A stretch of DNA of 64,000 nt from Acestrorhynchus altus. Its lineage: Eukaryota > Chordata > Actinopteri > Characiformes > Acestrorhynchidae. Below, one piece after another: positions 26,401-39,068 of the stretch. Every line of letters begins with the position of its first letter. The first letter of the stretch is position 1. The stretch lies in the NCBI GenBank assembly GCA_034509495.1, contig CM067507.1, positions 24,104,686-24,168,685 on the forward strand, read 5' to 3'. The notes beneath the pieces are model-generated. The model saw only the letters and a list, made by a program, of their open reading frames with translations, had not been told where the DNA came from and ran no database searches. The position numbers and the translations under genes are program-made.

Positions 26401-29400
26401 TCTTAATAAAAGTATCAGGACATCTACTTATTCGTTGTTTTTTCAGAAACTGTGGTTATTTATAAAATGTTTACACTGCTTTTGTAGGCGTAACTGTCTC
26501 CACTGTCCAGGGAAGGCTTTGTACTAGATTTTGGAACACTACTGTGAATATATGACCGCATTTAGTGACAAAAGCATTAACAAGGGCAGGTCACCATCTC
26601 ACATTATCCCCAAGTCATCCCACAAGTACTGGGTGGACCATCATAATTCTACAGAACACAATTCCATTGCTCCACAGACAAATGCTGAGGGGCTTTATAG
26701 CCTTTATGCATGAAGACAATTTAATATCACAACATTTTCCAAATAGGTCTTGATATCAGATCATATTCAAGCTTGCATTAATGTAGTTGATGAACCCATG
26801 CTTCCTTACTACTGTTATTCTATGCAAGAATGTCTCAAATGTGAGAGTGTCATCACACTATCGCACTAGCACATACTATCACAGTTTTTACTGAACTGTT
26901 TTGCAAGGTTTTCTTCAGTTAAAATGACAAGAAAAAATGTAGTAAGCTTTAACAATTTATTTCTATATTTAAATTTCCACTCAATAAATAATATATACTG
27001 CAGGTACCATCTGGAAAAAATAAAATTGAAATAGCTCAAAGGAAATCAGATGGCAGCAGCTCTTTACTTTGTAAACATTTCATAAACCACAGAAATTGAC
27101 CAGAATTGCTTAAAATGCAGTTATGAATTTTGGAAAGACCAAACCATTTCCACTCCTAAATAATGTGCCTTATATAAACTGTGATGAAGAAGCCCCTCCA
27201 GCTCCTCCATCTCTTCCAAAATTCTTTACTTGGAAAGGCAACTCAACCTGACTAGCTGAATCAGGTGTTTTGGGAGCAGGGAAAATGCTAAAATGTGCAG
27301 AGCAGGGGGCCTTCAGGACTAGGGTTGATAAACACTGCACTAGAAACCAGCAATGACAGAGTGACCATCAGTTTTCTATAGAACATCAAATGAATTGTAC
27401 GAGCTACAGTCTGTGCTTATGGTCTGTGCTTAAAACAACATTAAACATAAGCAAAAAATCTTATATTCCAGCAAAATGTGAAGGCATGAACTCTATTAGA
27501 CAGCCAGCTCTTGTGGGATCTTACCAGGCAGGCTAACCTTCTCTCTTCAGGCACATAAATGACCCTCTGGCTCCCATGACCCTGTCACCAGTTCACCAGT
27601 TTTCCTTTCTTTTACCACAATTTTTCTTCCAACCTACCAACTGCAATCTGTTCACCTGGTGCCTAATAAATGCATCAAATCCAGTGTCGTAGTAACAGAT
27701 TAAACAATGTCGTCATTAACTTCACTTCACGTCAAGGGTTTTAAGGTTCTGGCTGACTGGCGCATTATGAAGCACTGATGTATACAGGCTCAAAGACCAT
27801 CCTAATTCTTCAAACAATATAAATGAGAACAAGGGCACGCAGATGGATGAGACACCATACCAGCACATACCACAAGAGCTAATCTGCATGAGAGCAAATC
27901 TCTCAGTTCTAAGCTTTGAGAGTGAGGCTCTGCCATCCCCCGATGGCAGCCCCTACCAGAGCGCTGCTCAGCCTTAGCAGCCTGTCACCTCTGCTGCATT
28001 CACATGCCATGATGAGGCTTGAGGAGCAGAGAGGGAGAAGCTGCTCTGCCAAAGCCTATGCTCTCCCACCTGGAGAATACAGCACATTTCATAGACCCTT
28101 CTGTGCTTGCTGTAGGGGACCAGGTCGGCTGGGACAGCCATTTCTGTTCATGCATTACTTGCATTTAGTTATTCAACCTAATTTACGCTTCCTGAGCATA
28201 AAGGTTGTACAATTACAGAAAAAAAGATTTTAATTAGCATGGAACCTTTACATTATACAGAGGAATAGATTCTTCTTTTCACTGAAAATGAAAAAAGGAG
28301 ACAGACAAGCCGAAAAGCAGTGCTGTTAGCAAAATAAGGCATGGCAAATCAAATACTCAGGGAACACAACAAATCTGAGAGCACACATTGCAAGACACCA
28401 CTGAGCACGGTGGACCATCAAGCAGCTTATGTTAAATGAGTGAATCCCTCTCAGGTCACTCTGGAACAAAGAGTTCACCTAATGTAGTCAATTCTTTATT
28501 TAATTTACAAGATAATCATTGTCTGTGTCGTGACGAATTAATCATAAAAAGTCCATAAAAAGGTGAGTACAATAGAGATTTGTTATATATCCTTCTGAAA
28601 AAATACTACTATCGTTGTGCCCAATGTCAGTGTTTTACTGATACACAAGTCTTTCTCAATTTTTTGGAATATTTAATTTCAATTTTCAATAAATTACTGT
28701 TCAAACACTATAAATACAATGTCTAGTTCAGCACACGTAACCACAATCATGGGGAAGACTGCTGACCTGACAGTTGTCCAGAAGATGATCATAAATACCT
28801 TCCACAAGCAGGGTAAGTCACAGAAGGTCATCAATGCAGATGTGGTGGTACAGTGTATTTCTAATTATAAGTAGTTTGACCAGAGGAGGATGGGTCTCCC
28901 ACAGTTTCTGTTTCCTGTGCTGCTGATCATTTTCTTATTTTGGATTGAAGGTTGCTTTGCAACAGCTGTTGTATAAAGTATTATGCGAATACATTGATTT
29001 GATGGCTCTTCTCAGAGTGCTGTTTCAAAGCATTCAAAGCACATTAATGGAATACTGACTGGAAGAGGAAAATGTGGTGGGAGAAAGTGAACGGCAACAA
29101 GTACGACCACCTTCTTGAGAGAATTGTCAAGAAACATTAATTGAAAACTTCACAAGGAGTAGACTGAGGCTGATGTCAGTGCATCAAGAGCTTCAATGTA
29201 GTCACATCTTCAGGAAAGGAGATACAACTGCAGCATTCCTAATATCAAGCCACTCCTGAAGCAGGATCTGAATCTTATCTGGGCTAAGGAGAAAGATTGG
29301 ACTGCTGCTCAATGCTCCAGTCCTCGTTTCAGATGAAAGTAAACTCTGCATTTAATTTGGAAATCAAGAGTCTGAGAGTTTCAAATCAAGTTCCTAGAGT

Positions 29401-32400
29401 CTGGATGAGAACAGAAAGTTTTCACAGTCTGTGATGCTTTAGGGTGGCATGTAGGGAGGCATGTGCCAATATTTCTTATATAGCTTATGAAATATTCAAA
29501 AATGGAGATGCTCTGTTTCTGCTTTAATGAGCTATACATATCAAAGTGAAATGCTTGGGGGGGAAAGGCTTGAAATATGTCACTTTACATGTAATGAATG
29601 TAATTCATTCATTTAAAGATTAACTGGAACAATTATATGCATTAAATCACCAGATTCTTGCCAACACACAACCCCAGTAAACAGTCGGAATACCCGGGAT
29701 CTCAATATAACACTGTTTAAATGAATTTTGGTTGTAATGACAACTTTTGAATCTCTCAAATCCGTATCAGTCAAAACATTCAAATCTATTGTGCCTTATT
29801 TTAGAGAGATCCAAGTATAACCCTGGGAATAAATCATTTTTCCTAACAACATTGCTTTCCTCATGGCCACTAACACCAGTTACTCCTGCTGTGAGCAGGA
29901 TACACGTGTCCACCTTTCTGCAACATACAGAGAGATCACTTAAGCATTGAATGAAAGCACCTGGGCTTGTCAGGGTTTCTCCAGTCTGGGCACTTGATCA
30001 AATGTGGATCAAATGGGAAAAGAGACTTCATTTACTAGACCCAGCAAAGATGAAGCCAGGTTTTCCAACCTTCATGGAGCTTCCAATACAACTTCCAAGC
30101 ATAGAAACTAATCTGAAGGTTTGGCAGGACCAAATACTGGGCACATCAGTCAGATATGAGAAAGGAAGCTGCTCATCTCACATTGGTCTTTATAAATGAG
30201 ATACTTAAAATCTGTGAGGTTATTGAGGTCCTTCATAAGCATACTGGATGGGCAGGGACACAGTCCTTTAAAAATCTGTCAAATCTGGGCATCAAGATCC
30301 CTGTCGCTCTGGGCAATTTCTCTCTCATTACTTTTTTAAGGAATCATAGGATAATATTTCAGTCACCCTCAAACCTCTGAGTGCACTGAAATACTAATCA
30401 CTGGGAGTGGGATGTTCAAAAAGAGGGTGATTTGCATAAGGTCATAAATAAATTAAGGCCGCTGAAATGAAACGGTCAGGGATTTAAGCACAAATGGAAG
30501 ATGGGAGAACTTCAGCATAAGCACTGAGAATTAAGTCATACAATCTAGCTTGATTATAAGCATCAAGTTTAATCCAAAGCTTGATACTCACTAGCATGAA
30601 GCTGTGGGTCATGCTAAACAATCATGGATTCTAATGACTGATTTGTAGGTTAAAAAATGTTTTAAAACCAAGAAATAATGGCTTTTGCCAAAGGGTTTGG
30701 AGAAGCTCCAACTGTGTAATTAATATTTATAATTCTCATTGCATCCACCCCCTTGCATGTTCTGAAATGGCTAATTTTCAGCTGGCATGCAAGCACGATT
30801 TATGTTTGTATGTATGAGCAACACACATCATGTCACGTGTAACAAAAACAACAAGAATACATAAACAAGCTGGGAAGGGCATAATATGAATACTCGGGCT
30901 GAAAAATTCAACATAGTTAACACATGGACAACAGTCTGTAATTATAGATCTAAAATGTGCTCCTATATGGTAATCAGCTGATAAAATGACAAAATGATGC
31001 CAAACCCATGTAGTGTATGTAAAACATACACTATGCAATTTTTAAAAAATACATTTTTATTGGCAGTCTTGCCAAGTCTGTGATGGTAGGCTCTGTTCTG
31101 CAGATTTAATCATCAGTTGGACTGAGAATCGAGTAGTATGTGAAGGGCACAAATTCCTGACCGCCCTTCACACCAGCCAAAGCATTTCAAACATGTTTTA
31201 TTTTATTTTTTTGACCCAACTTGAGTGTAATCTAGTAATGTATTCTGGTATATGTTGGTCAGCAACTCAGTTTGAACAGGTCCTATCGACAGGCAATGTA
31301 GTAAACAGCAGGTAGATGAAGATAAAAAACCACATGTTCACATTTAATTTTATGTTTCACCTTAAATGATGCAGCAGATTCATTTGGGCACTAGTTATTA
31401 TTGGCTTATAACAGCAGATATATAGAACCCCCGCCCCCAACACATTTTTAACATAATGAGTCAGTGAGATCAGCCGCACAAACAGTGAACTTCTCCCAGG
31501 TTGAATATGAATCCTGTAGGTAACGCGATGCACCTGCATTTTTATTTGTCTGATTCGGATCAGCTGCAGATTTGTTGTGTAGTGTATGAAGGGGTATGTT
31601 GTGTGTGTGCACGCAGGGAGAGCTTGCATTGACCTCTGCTTCTAAACGTTTGTGACTCATATTAGGTGAGCTTTGCAGTTTCAGCCATTCTGTGGAACAT
31701 CTGTGATCCAAGCATTTCATTGTGTGTTGTCTTTTGGAAATCGTTACATTTTAATTTCTGAAAGCAAGTTTGTCCCTGGCCTAAGAGAACAGCTGACAAC
31801 CTAACAACATGGTAATATTAATTTCAACATCCATTCAACAAACCAACCACAAAGTCACACAAAATAGAGAAGTGGCTCATTAATATGTGCGTGCAACAAT
31901 CCATACACCATGGGTACCATCACAGATTCTTTATAGAGCAGTGGTCTCCAAGTCTGATGTTATAAGCCATTAACTAAGTTCTAAGCTATTAAAAATATTT
32001 TGAAAATGTTGTGTTTTTTGCAACCCAGACCACGAAAGGGGAAGATGCCAACTGAAGAAGCACAACAACAACAGCATGAGAAATAGCGTTGACTGCAGCT
32101 TCTTGAAAGTTTTTTTCCAAAAGCCACGTTTGGAAATATTTTGGGTTTGAGTGTGATGACCAGGGTCAGATAATCAACAGGGCAAAGCCAACATGCAAAT
32201 GATGCTTGAAATCCTTTTTAAGGAAAAGAGTAATCACCATGACATCCAGAGCTGCACAGTGTTGAAGATGAGACAGTTTGCTTTCTCAGGCTCCTAAATG
32301 ATAGTCCTAGCACATTCGAGCACTGAGCAACTCCAAACCAGTCATGAATGAATTTTAAGACCTAGCTTAACCCATTCAAATGCAATAATGACAAATATTA

Positions 32401-35400
32401 CAATGCTATACAGACCTTTTCTTTTTTTAAATAATGCAGATCTGTCTCGATCAACTAAAACATGCATTTAACGTGTCAGGACATCCTTACAGAAAAGTCA
32501 TTTTTGGATTAAATGAGGCATCGGTGTGTGGTCACTTCACTTCTAAATGATTGAGCGCCAGATAGCAGTGTAAGTTACAGTCATGTGCAAACATGTGATG
32601 CACTCTTGGCCAAATGAAACACTTTCTTACCTTTTCACTTTTATGAAACACCTTCTCTAACTAATCAAACATAAAACATAATACTAGGGTTTTGCAAATA
32701 CAGTCAGTTTTAAAATGTACATTTATTGCTGCACAGACCGTTGCATAGAGGAGCCCGTTTTATGAATGGTAGTACAAGGTTTAAAATTAGTCAGAGAATT
32801 CATGAAGCCAGAACATTCAATTTACTGACAGTTCCTAATTAAAGCTGGTGACATGCCTCAGATCTGAATTGCTAATCATGGTTTGAGACCTTGTCAAAAA
32901 CATTTAAGGCTTTTCATCACATTTTTTGTTATGAAAGACAGAGTAAGTGTATTAGGATTTGCTCAATACACTGTGTTATTTTTTTTATAAATAAATACAC
33001 CGCCTGAGGTTACTACTTCACAATTTAAAGAAAGAAAAAGCATGTCTTTAGACCAGATGTGCTCTCCTTCATACCAGTGGATTGCTGAGAGGAGTTTTGG
33101 TGCAGTTTTATCTTGTCCATTTTGTGTGAATCAGTCTGGTGATCTAGCTACACCACTGTAGCCTTTAATCAGCTCTCTGGAGAATGCTGCACCTTCTATC
33201 GTCATGTTTGGGCTCTCCTGAGGTAAGAGTGCCTTTACTCTTTAGCCAAAGCCATAGTAGACACACCACATATACACATAAGTTCTCATTTGATGACAGC
33301 TTTGTCTATATACAGAATATGGAGTAGTTTAATAATTGCATTATACAAGGGAACTTGTTAGGCTACATGTGGAACCTGGGACTCATATCTAATTGTGCTG
33401 CAATGTGTTGCACACACTAAGAACAGTCCACTGATCAGTGTTAAATCTGTATTGACAAGGGTCCACGAGAGCCATTTGTCAATCTCTATCTAGAGCTCAT
33501 TAGATGGTAATACTGCTGGCTTGGTATGGTCTCTAACAGCCTTGACTTCCTGTCACCTGGTCTTGGCAGTGGCATCACTCCACCTTCTGAAGGGAGCTCA
33601 CATGTGATTCTAGCAAATCACACCCTTAATGAGTGTGAACAAATGAGGTGGAGACTCTAACAGGGATAGAGCATTTCTGCAAATGACTCTCTGGTGAACC
33701 ACTAGCGGGTCTTAACACAACCACAGTGTAGGCCAAGTCTGATAGATGAAGCATTAAAGCATGCTTTGATTAGAAATGAACACTAATCAACTTAATACCA
33801 GTGATCAAATGAATGCCAACATTACACCAAACGACTTTTCAAGCCATTTCATTAAGTGCATTCCAATCAGCATAGTAGTTCCCAGCTTGGTTCCTCTCAA
33901 GGTTTTTTAAGTCTACAGCATTTGTTTCCTGCCACTTTTTAAAATGGGTTTGGACCGGAATCTCTATAAAGCAGTTTTGTGACAACACTTTCATTGGTAA
34001 ACGTGCTATATAAATAAATATGAATTGAATTCTCTGTAAAGTGGAATTCACATGGAAATTCTGACATTTTAAGTGAGATTCTGACCCATAGGGAGTGAAA
34101 GCTTTTAGTCCGAAGGGAACTTCAATTCACCTAGTGCAGGTGTCAGCAGCCCTGCTTCTGGAATGCCACAGACTTTAGATTCAACCCTAATCCACCCCAC
34201 ATCATCCAACCAAATATTGACTGGCTGAACGGGATGTAGGTTGCAGGAAAGTAGATCTCCAGGGAAAGTACAGAGCCCTGACCTCGTAAAATCACTGGAA
34301 AAGTCAAGAGTATTGCTCTACATGCTCCAGAGTTCAAGTATGGCTGAAAGAGCCAGCTGTCCTATTGAGAGGCATATTTCCAAACAATTAGAGCAACACA
34401 AAGATCAATGGATGGATGCTGGTCCTACACTGTTAACGGTCAGCAATGCTTTTCAGGGCAACAGACATTAGCCAGTGATGTATGTCATGTGGAATTCCAT
34501 CTAACTACAGCTGTATAACAGCAGCTATCAGACAAGCCAAATGATGACAACAACAACAACAAATACTGTACAAGCTATACATTTTTACATCTCTACATCA
34601 TCACACCTCTAATCAAATCACTGCACTACAGCATTATTGTGTACTTGTGTCTTGTTTGTTATATCTCTGGCAAAAATGTGATCTACTAAACAGAACGCTG
34701 CTGTGCTGAGACAAGCAACTCTAAAAAACATCCCATATATGTTTAGCAAAACTGTTTGATTTATGGGGAATCTTACTCTGAAATTAAAACAGCTCCTTTT
34801 TATGTGCATCGTAAAAGTGTATCCCAACTCCCGTCAGCACAGGAAAATGTAAAAAGTTCACACAGAAATTGCTTTAAGCGTTTCGTTTTTACTCCTAAAT
34901 GAAAATAAATACAAAAGAAAGATGTAACACACCATCAAAAATAGATCATTCATTCTGCTCTGACAAACTGCCGACTGCTCAGTGTGTGAACTACAAATTA
35001 ATGTATTCTAGGAACATGATGAGATTTTTGCAGTATTTCTCACAAGTCAGGCGCTTCTTGTCAATAAACAAGAGCTGTAATCAATGCCATCTGATTGGTT
35101 TTTGGGTTGTCACAGTCAGGGTAAATTGATTGAAAGTTTTTTGAGAATGTGTGTGTGAGTGTGTGTTCAGAGAGAGAGAAAGAGACAGAGAAGTAAGGGT
35201 ACAAAAGTCTACAGTGAAATGTGATTTTAAGTCCCATTAAATCATTCCGTCATAGCAATCATATAATCATAACATAGCAATATTTGTCTGAGATTTCATG
35301 CTTCATTTAGCAAAATAACATAACTATGTTTAATAATAATAAACAGCACTCTCAGTGGTGCACAAAGGGGCCAAATGGTTTTGGATAAACGGTGTGTATA

Positions 35401-38400
35401 ATCACCTGCTCTCACTCTGTTTGCTATAGTTTAACAGGTTTTGTACGTGTCAGTCCTTCTAAAAAAGGGTTTGAACCTACTTAAAAGTCCCTTAGAAAGG
35501 AGAACTGTATCCTTGGCACAGTTCAATAATGAGAGTTTAGTGCACAAAACTGACACACTGTGAACCTCAAAACTGTATGTTCTTTCAAAATAAAATCCTT
35601 CAATTCCAAAACCCTTAGACTGTTTTGTATCAGTCAGGACTCAATACATTAGCACTCAATACTGCTGTCTGGCTCGCTTGTTTGACTCCAGTGCATCACA
35701 TTAACTGAATGCAATACAAATATGTTGAGAGCACATCACGATATTGAACATGATGAAAATGAAAAAGAATGCATCAATAGATCTCTGCTTCTGCCTGACA
35801 ATGTAAACATTCTGATATTCCTTAAAATGTAAAAGAAAATTCCAAGATGAGAGGAGCACAGGCAATGCCTTAGTTTATTTATTTGATATTCATTTGTATT
35901 ATTATTCACTGTTTGGTTTGCAATTTCTTTAGTGTTTTTTTGCATACAAAAAGAAATGTGCAGCTTTGTTTTTGCATAAATTAAATAAAAGGGGATTCAT
36001 TTTGATAAATGACAGATAAGTAAAGTACAGCATTTTGTAATTATGTTGTAGACAAACAATAAAATGAAACTCTGTCAGTCATAATTTGCATTCAGTTTGA
36101 TTTTAATAAAAACAAACAAACACACAGAAGAATTGGGAGAAAAACGTATCGTCAGGCCAGAATCGTGAATTACACTGCAATCAAACTGGATCACCTGACC
36201 TGACTAATTTGGACCTAAACGCACTTCAGAAGGAAAAGTCTTGGCCAATCATTTTTTCCCAGTAAAACTTGAGAAAGCCAAACCTGAGAAAGCAAGTAGG
36301 AGATATATGGGTACTAGGCTTAAAGCCAAGCTGACTTCAATTTTTTACCAATTCAGTTACCTACCATGACCTCCTCTCAGAGAAGTGAAAAAATGATAGA
36401 TGCCATCACTGTATCATGCTCCGACCCCTGATTGATGCTGCACAGTGTTCTAGGTGATAGTCTGCCTCAAAACAACTAAAGCCATTGTACACTAAAGAAG
36501 TTATCATACACTTCCTGTTACTGAACTGAACGCACCCCGAAACATGCATGCTTCATGTTACCTCGCAGGTTTATGCTCTGTACAGACTGCACAGAGAGTT
36601 GGAGGTGAGCAGCACAGCACAAACTGGAGGCTACACACAATAATGCACTCATTCAAAGAGTTCACAATTTATGGCAGTCTCTCCAAATGAAGATGGTATT
36701 TAAAAATGATGACATTTATGATTTATGTTAAACTGTTAACTTCTATATTTGATTGTATTCCAGTCAGGTAAAAGCAGAATCACCTGAGCTACTTCTGCTG
36801 CTTAATCCTACACAATGGAAATATGCAAAGACGTTTTCCATATTTCGTGTTTGGCCAGGGATCAGCCTCCATATGCGTCACAGTGAGTGCAAACTTTATC
36901 AGCTTCAGTGAAACTCCACCTCAGTCTGGTCCTTGTTCGTTGTTGTTTTTCGTAGCCATGCTGGCTGTACTGACTACAAATCAGAGTACAGAACAACAAA
37001 AATGTGTGCAAACGATATCGAGCTCAGACAGTGTCACACCACTGTCACACACAGCAAGATGATTTTCTTTCAGTCCTTTATCCAGGTGGACGTGAGCTGA
37101 TTCTGTTATCACTCATCTCTAGTAATGTCTCACTTGCCGCATGGAATAGCTTATAGGAGGCTGTCTTGCAAGCTGCATATGACCTGGCACCTCCACCTGG
37201 GTAGATTTTTACCTGTAATTGTGGCATCTACCAATAAAGAGGCAATGCAGTGTACACTGTGAAACATGCTCCACTGCTGATTACACACTTAAAGACAGAA
37301 ACAGAGCAGAAGCTTGACCATCACCACAGAGAGAGGGGTTCCACTGTCGCTGATGCACACATGATGAATCATGTGAAAGAAAGGTCTGTTGCAATTATAA
37401 GCATGATAGTCTGACCACAGATATTTGAGCTGATGGTTATTATTTAAGCCGACGGCAGTCACACTCACTAGAAATCAATCACATGTCTGTGTCACAGCAA
37501 ATACGTGGTCCAATGTACTGAGCCTTCTGCCTGTTTGAGGGGCAAAAAGGACACATGACAAAACTGACCTAATCTCATGCGTACGTCTCCTCCAGAATGT
37601 GACCATTTTCATGAGTTTAACTGAAACCAAGAGGATCCACCACTACACAATCTGGCAACAAAGAGGTTACATGTTTGCATGTTTTGTAACCATATGACGT
37701 GAAAATGATGGGTGACTGTACTATTTATTTGACCTATTTGTTTACATTTAATAATAAACAAATCTTTTTCATGTCACATTTAATCAATCAATCAATGTTT
37801 ATTTATATAGCACTTCTTAAAACCAGGGAGTTGCAACAAAGCAGCTTTACAGAAATCCGGGTCAGAGCCTCAAACGAGGAGCCAGCAGGCAACAGTAGCA
37901 AGGAAAACTCCCTCAGGCTAGGAGGAAGAAACCTTGAGAGGAACCAAGGCTCAAGAGAGGAACCCATCCTCCTCTGGTCGACACCAGAGAGCAGTTTTAA
38001 GAAGTGTTACTCCAAGTTATTCCAAAGTATTCCAATACATGTACACCCCTGTACACCCAATCTCCTTCAATGAACGCCTACTGAAACCAAGCACAGACAC
38101 AGTGCTTAATGAAACGTTCTCGTCTGAGACACTGACTGCAAGGATGATATGCAATAGGAGAGATTGTTGGTGATTACAGACAGGCCTAGTAGAGTGTGAC
38201 ATGCATGCAGTCCCATCATTATAGAGACATTCCACAGTGTGATGTCGTGGATGCATGGTGTCATTTAGCATCTGAAACGAGGGCAAGTTAATTACAACAT
38301 CAAACAGAGAACACATTGCATCACTGTGGTGGCTGGCATCAAAGAGCCATTCAAATTAAAAGACTATGCTTTCATGATATATACACTTCACTTAGACTGC

Positions 38401-38998
38401 AAACCGAGGCATCTCATTATGCCTTTTTCTACGATGGAGAAGATACGGATGAGGAAAAACAGGTCATCATTAAACCATTTAGCATATGATGAAGCTTCCC
38501 CATATCACACCAAACGACATCAGCATGTGTGACACAAATTCACTCTTTTTGTAAAAATGGCTCCAAGTCAGTGGCTTGCATCTTGAATCTTGAAACCCTC
38601 CATACCTTAATTGTACACTTATTGCTACACAATTGTACACCTACCTCCTTGGAAATTTCTGACTTGACTATAATATACTTGACTTTTTTCCTCAAAAAAT
38701 AAAACATTTATACACAAAAAATACACAAAAAAATTTAGTTGTACTCAGAAGAAATCAACTTGTAATGCATAACAGTAACTATGTCCGACAGTGAGAGATT
38801 GTCACCGTCACTCACAATGGCAGCAGTTCACCTTCAGTGACGAGTCCCACTTTTGTCTTGTTGGAGACGACCAACAAATCCATGTATGGAGGCACCGTGA
38901 TCAGCACCATGTGTCACATGTACAATACCAGATCATCTTTGGTCTAACCTTACATTAATGAGGTCTGGCTTGAGGAGATACCTAATCTACCTGTGTAT

Positions 38999-39068
<70 letters not shown>

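Noticed and set aside
27972..28000. Minus-strand AAEVT-like codons that resemble the mammalian PLPPR5 C-terminus
   Set aside because: It lies in intron 1, upstream of exon 2 in transcript order, with the wrong following codons. A chance match.
29947..30380. Overlapping plus-strand frames of 82 and 74 codons
   Set aside because: No recognisable domain, no splice or promoter context; likely chance frames in intron 1.
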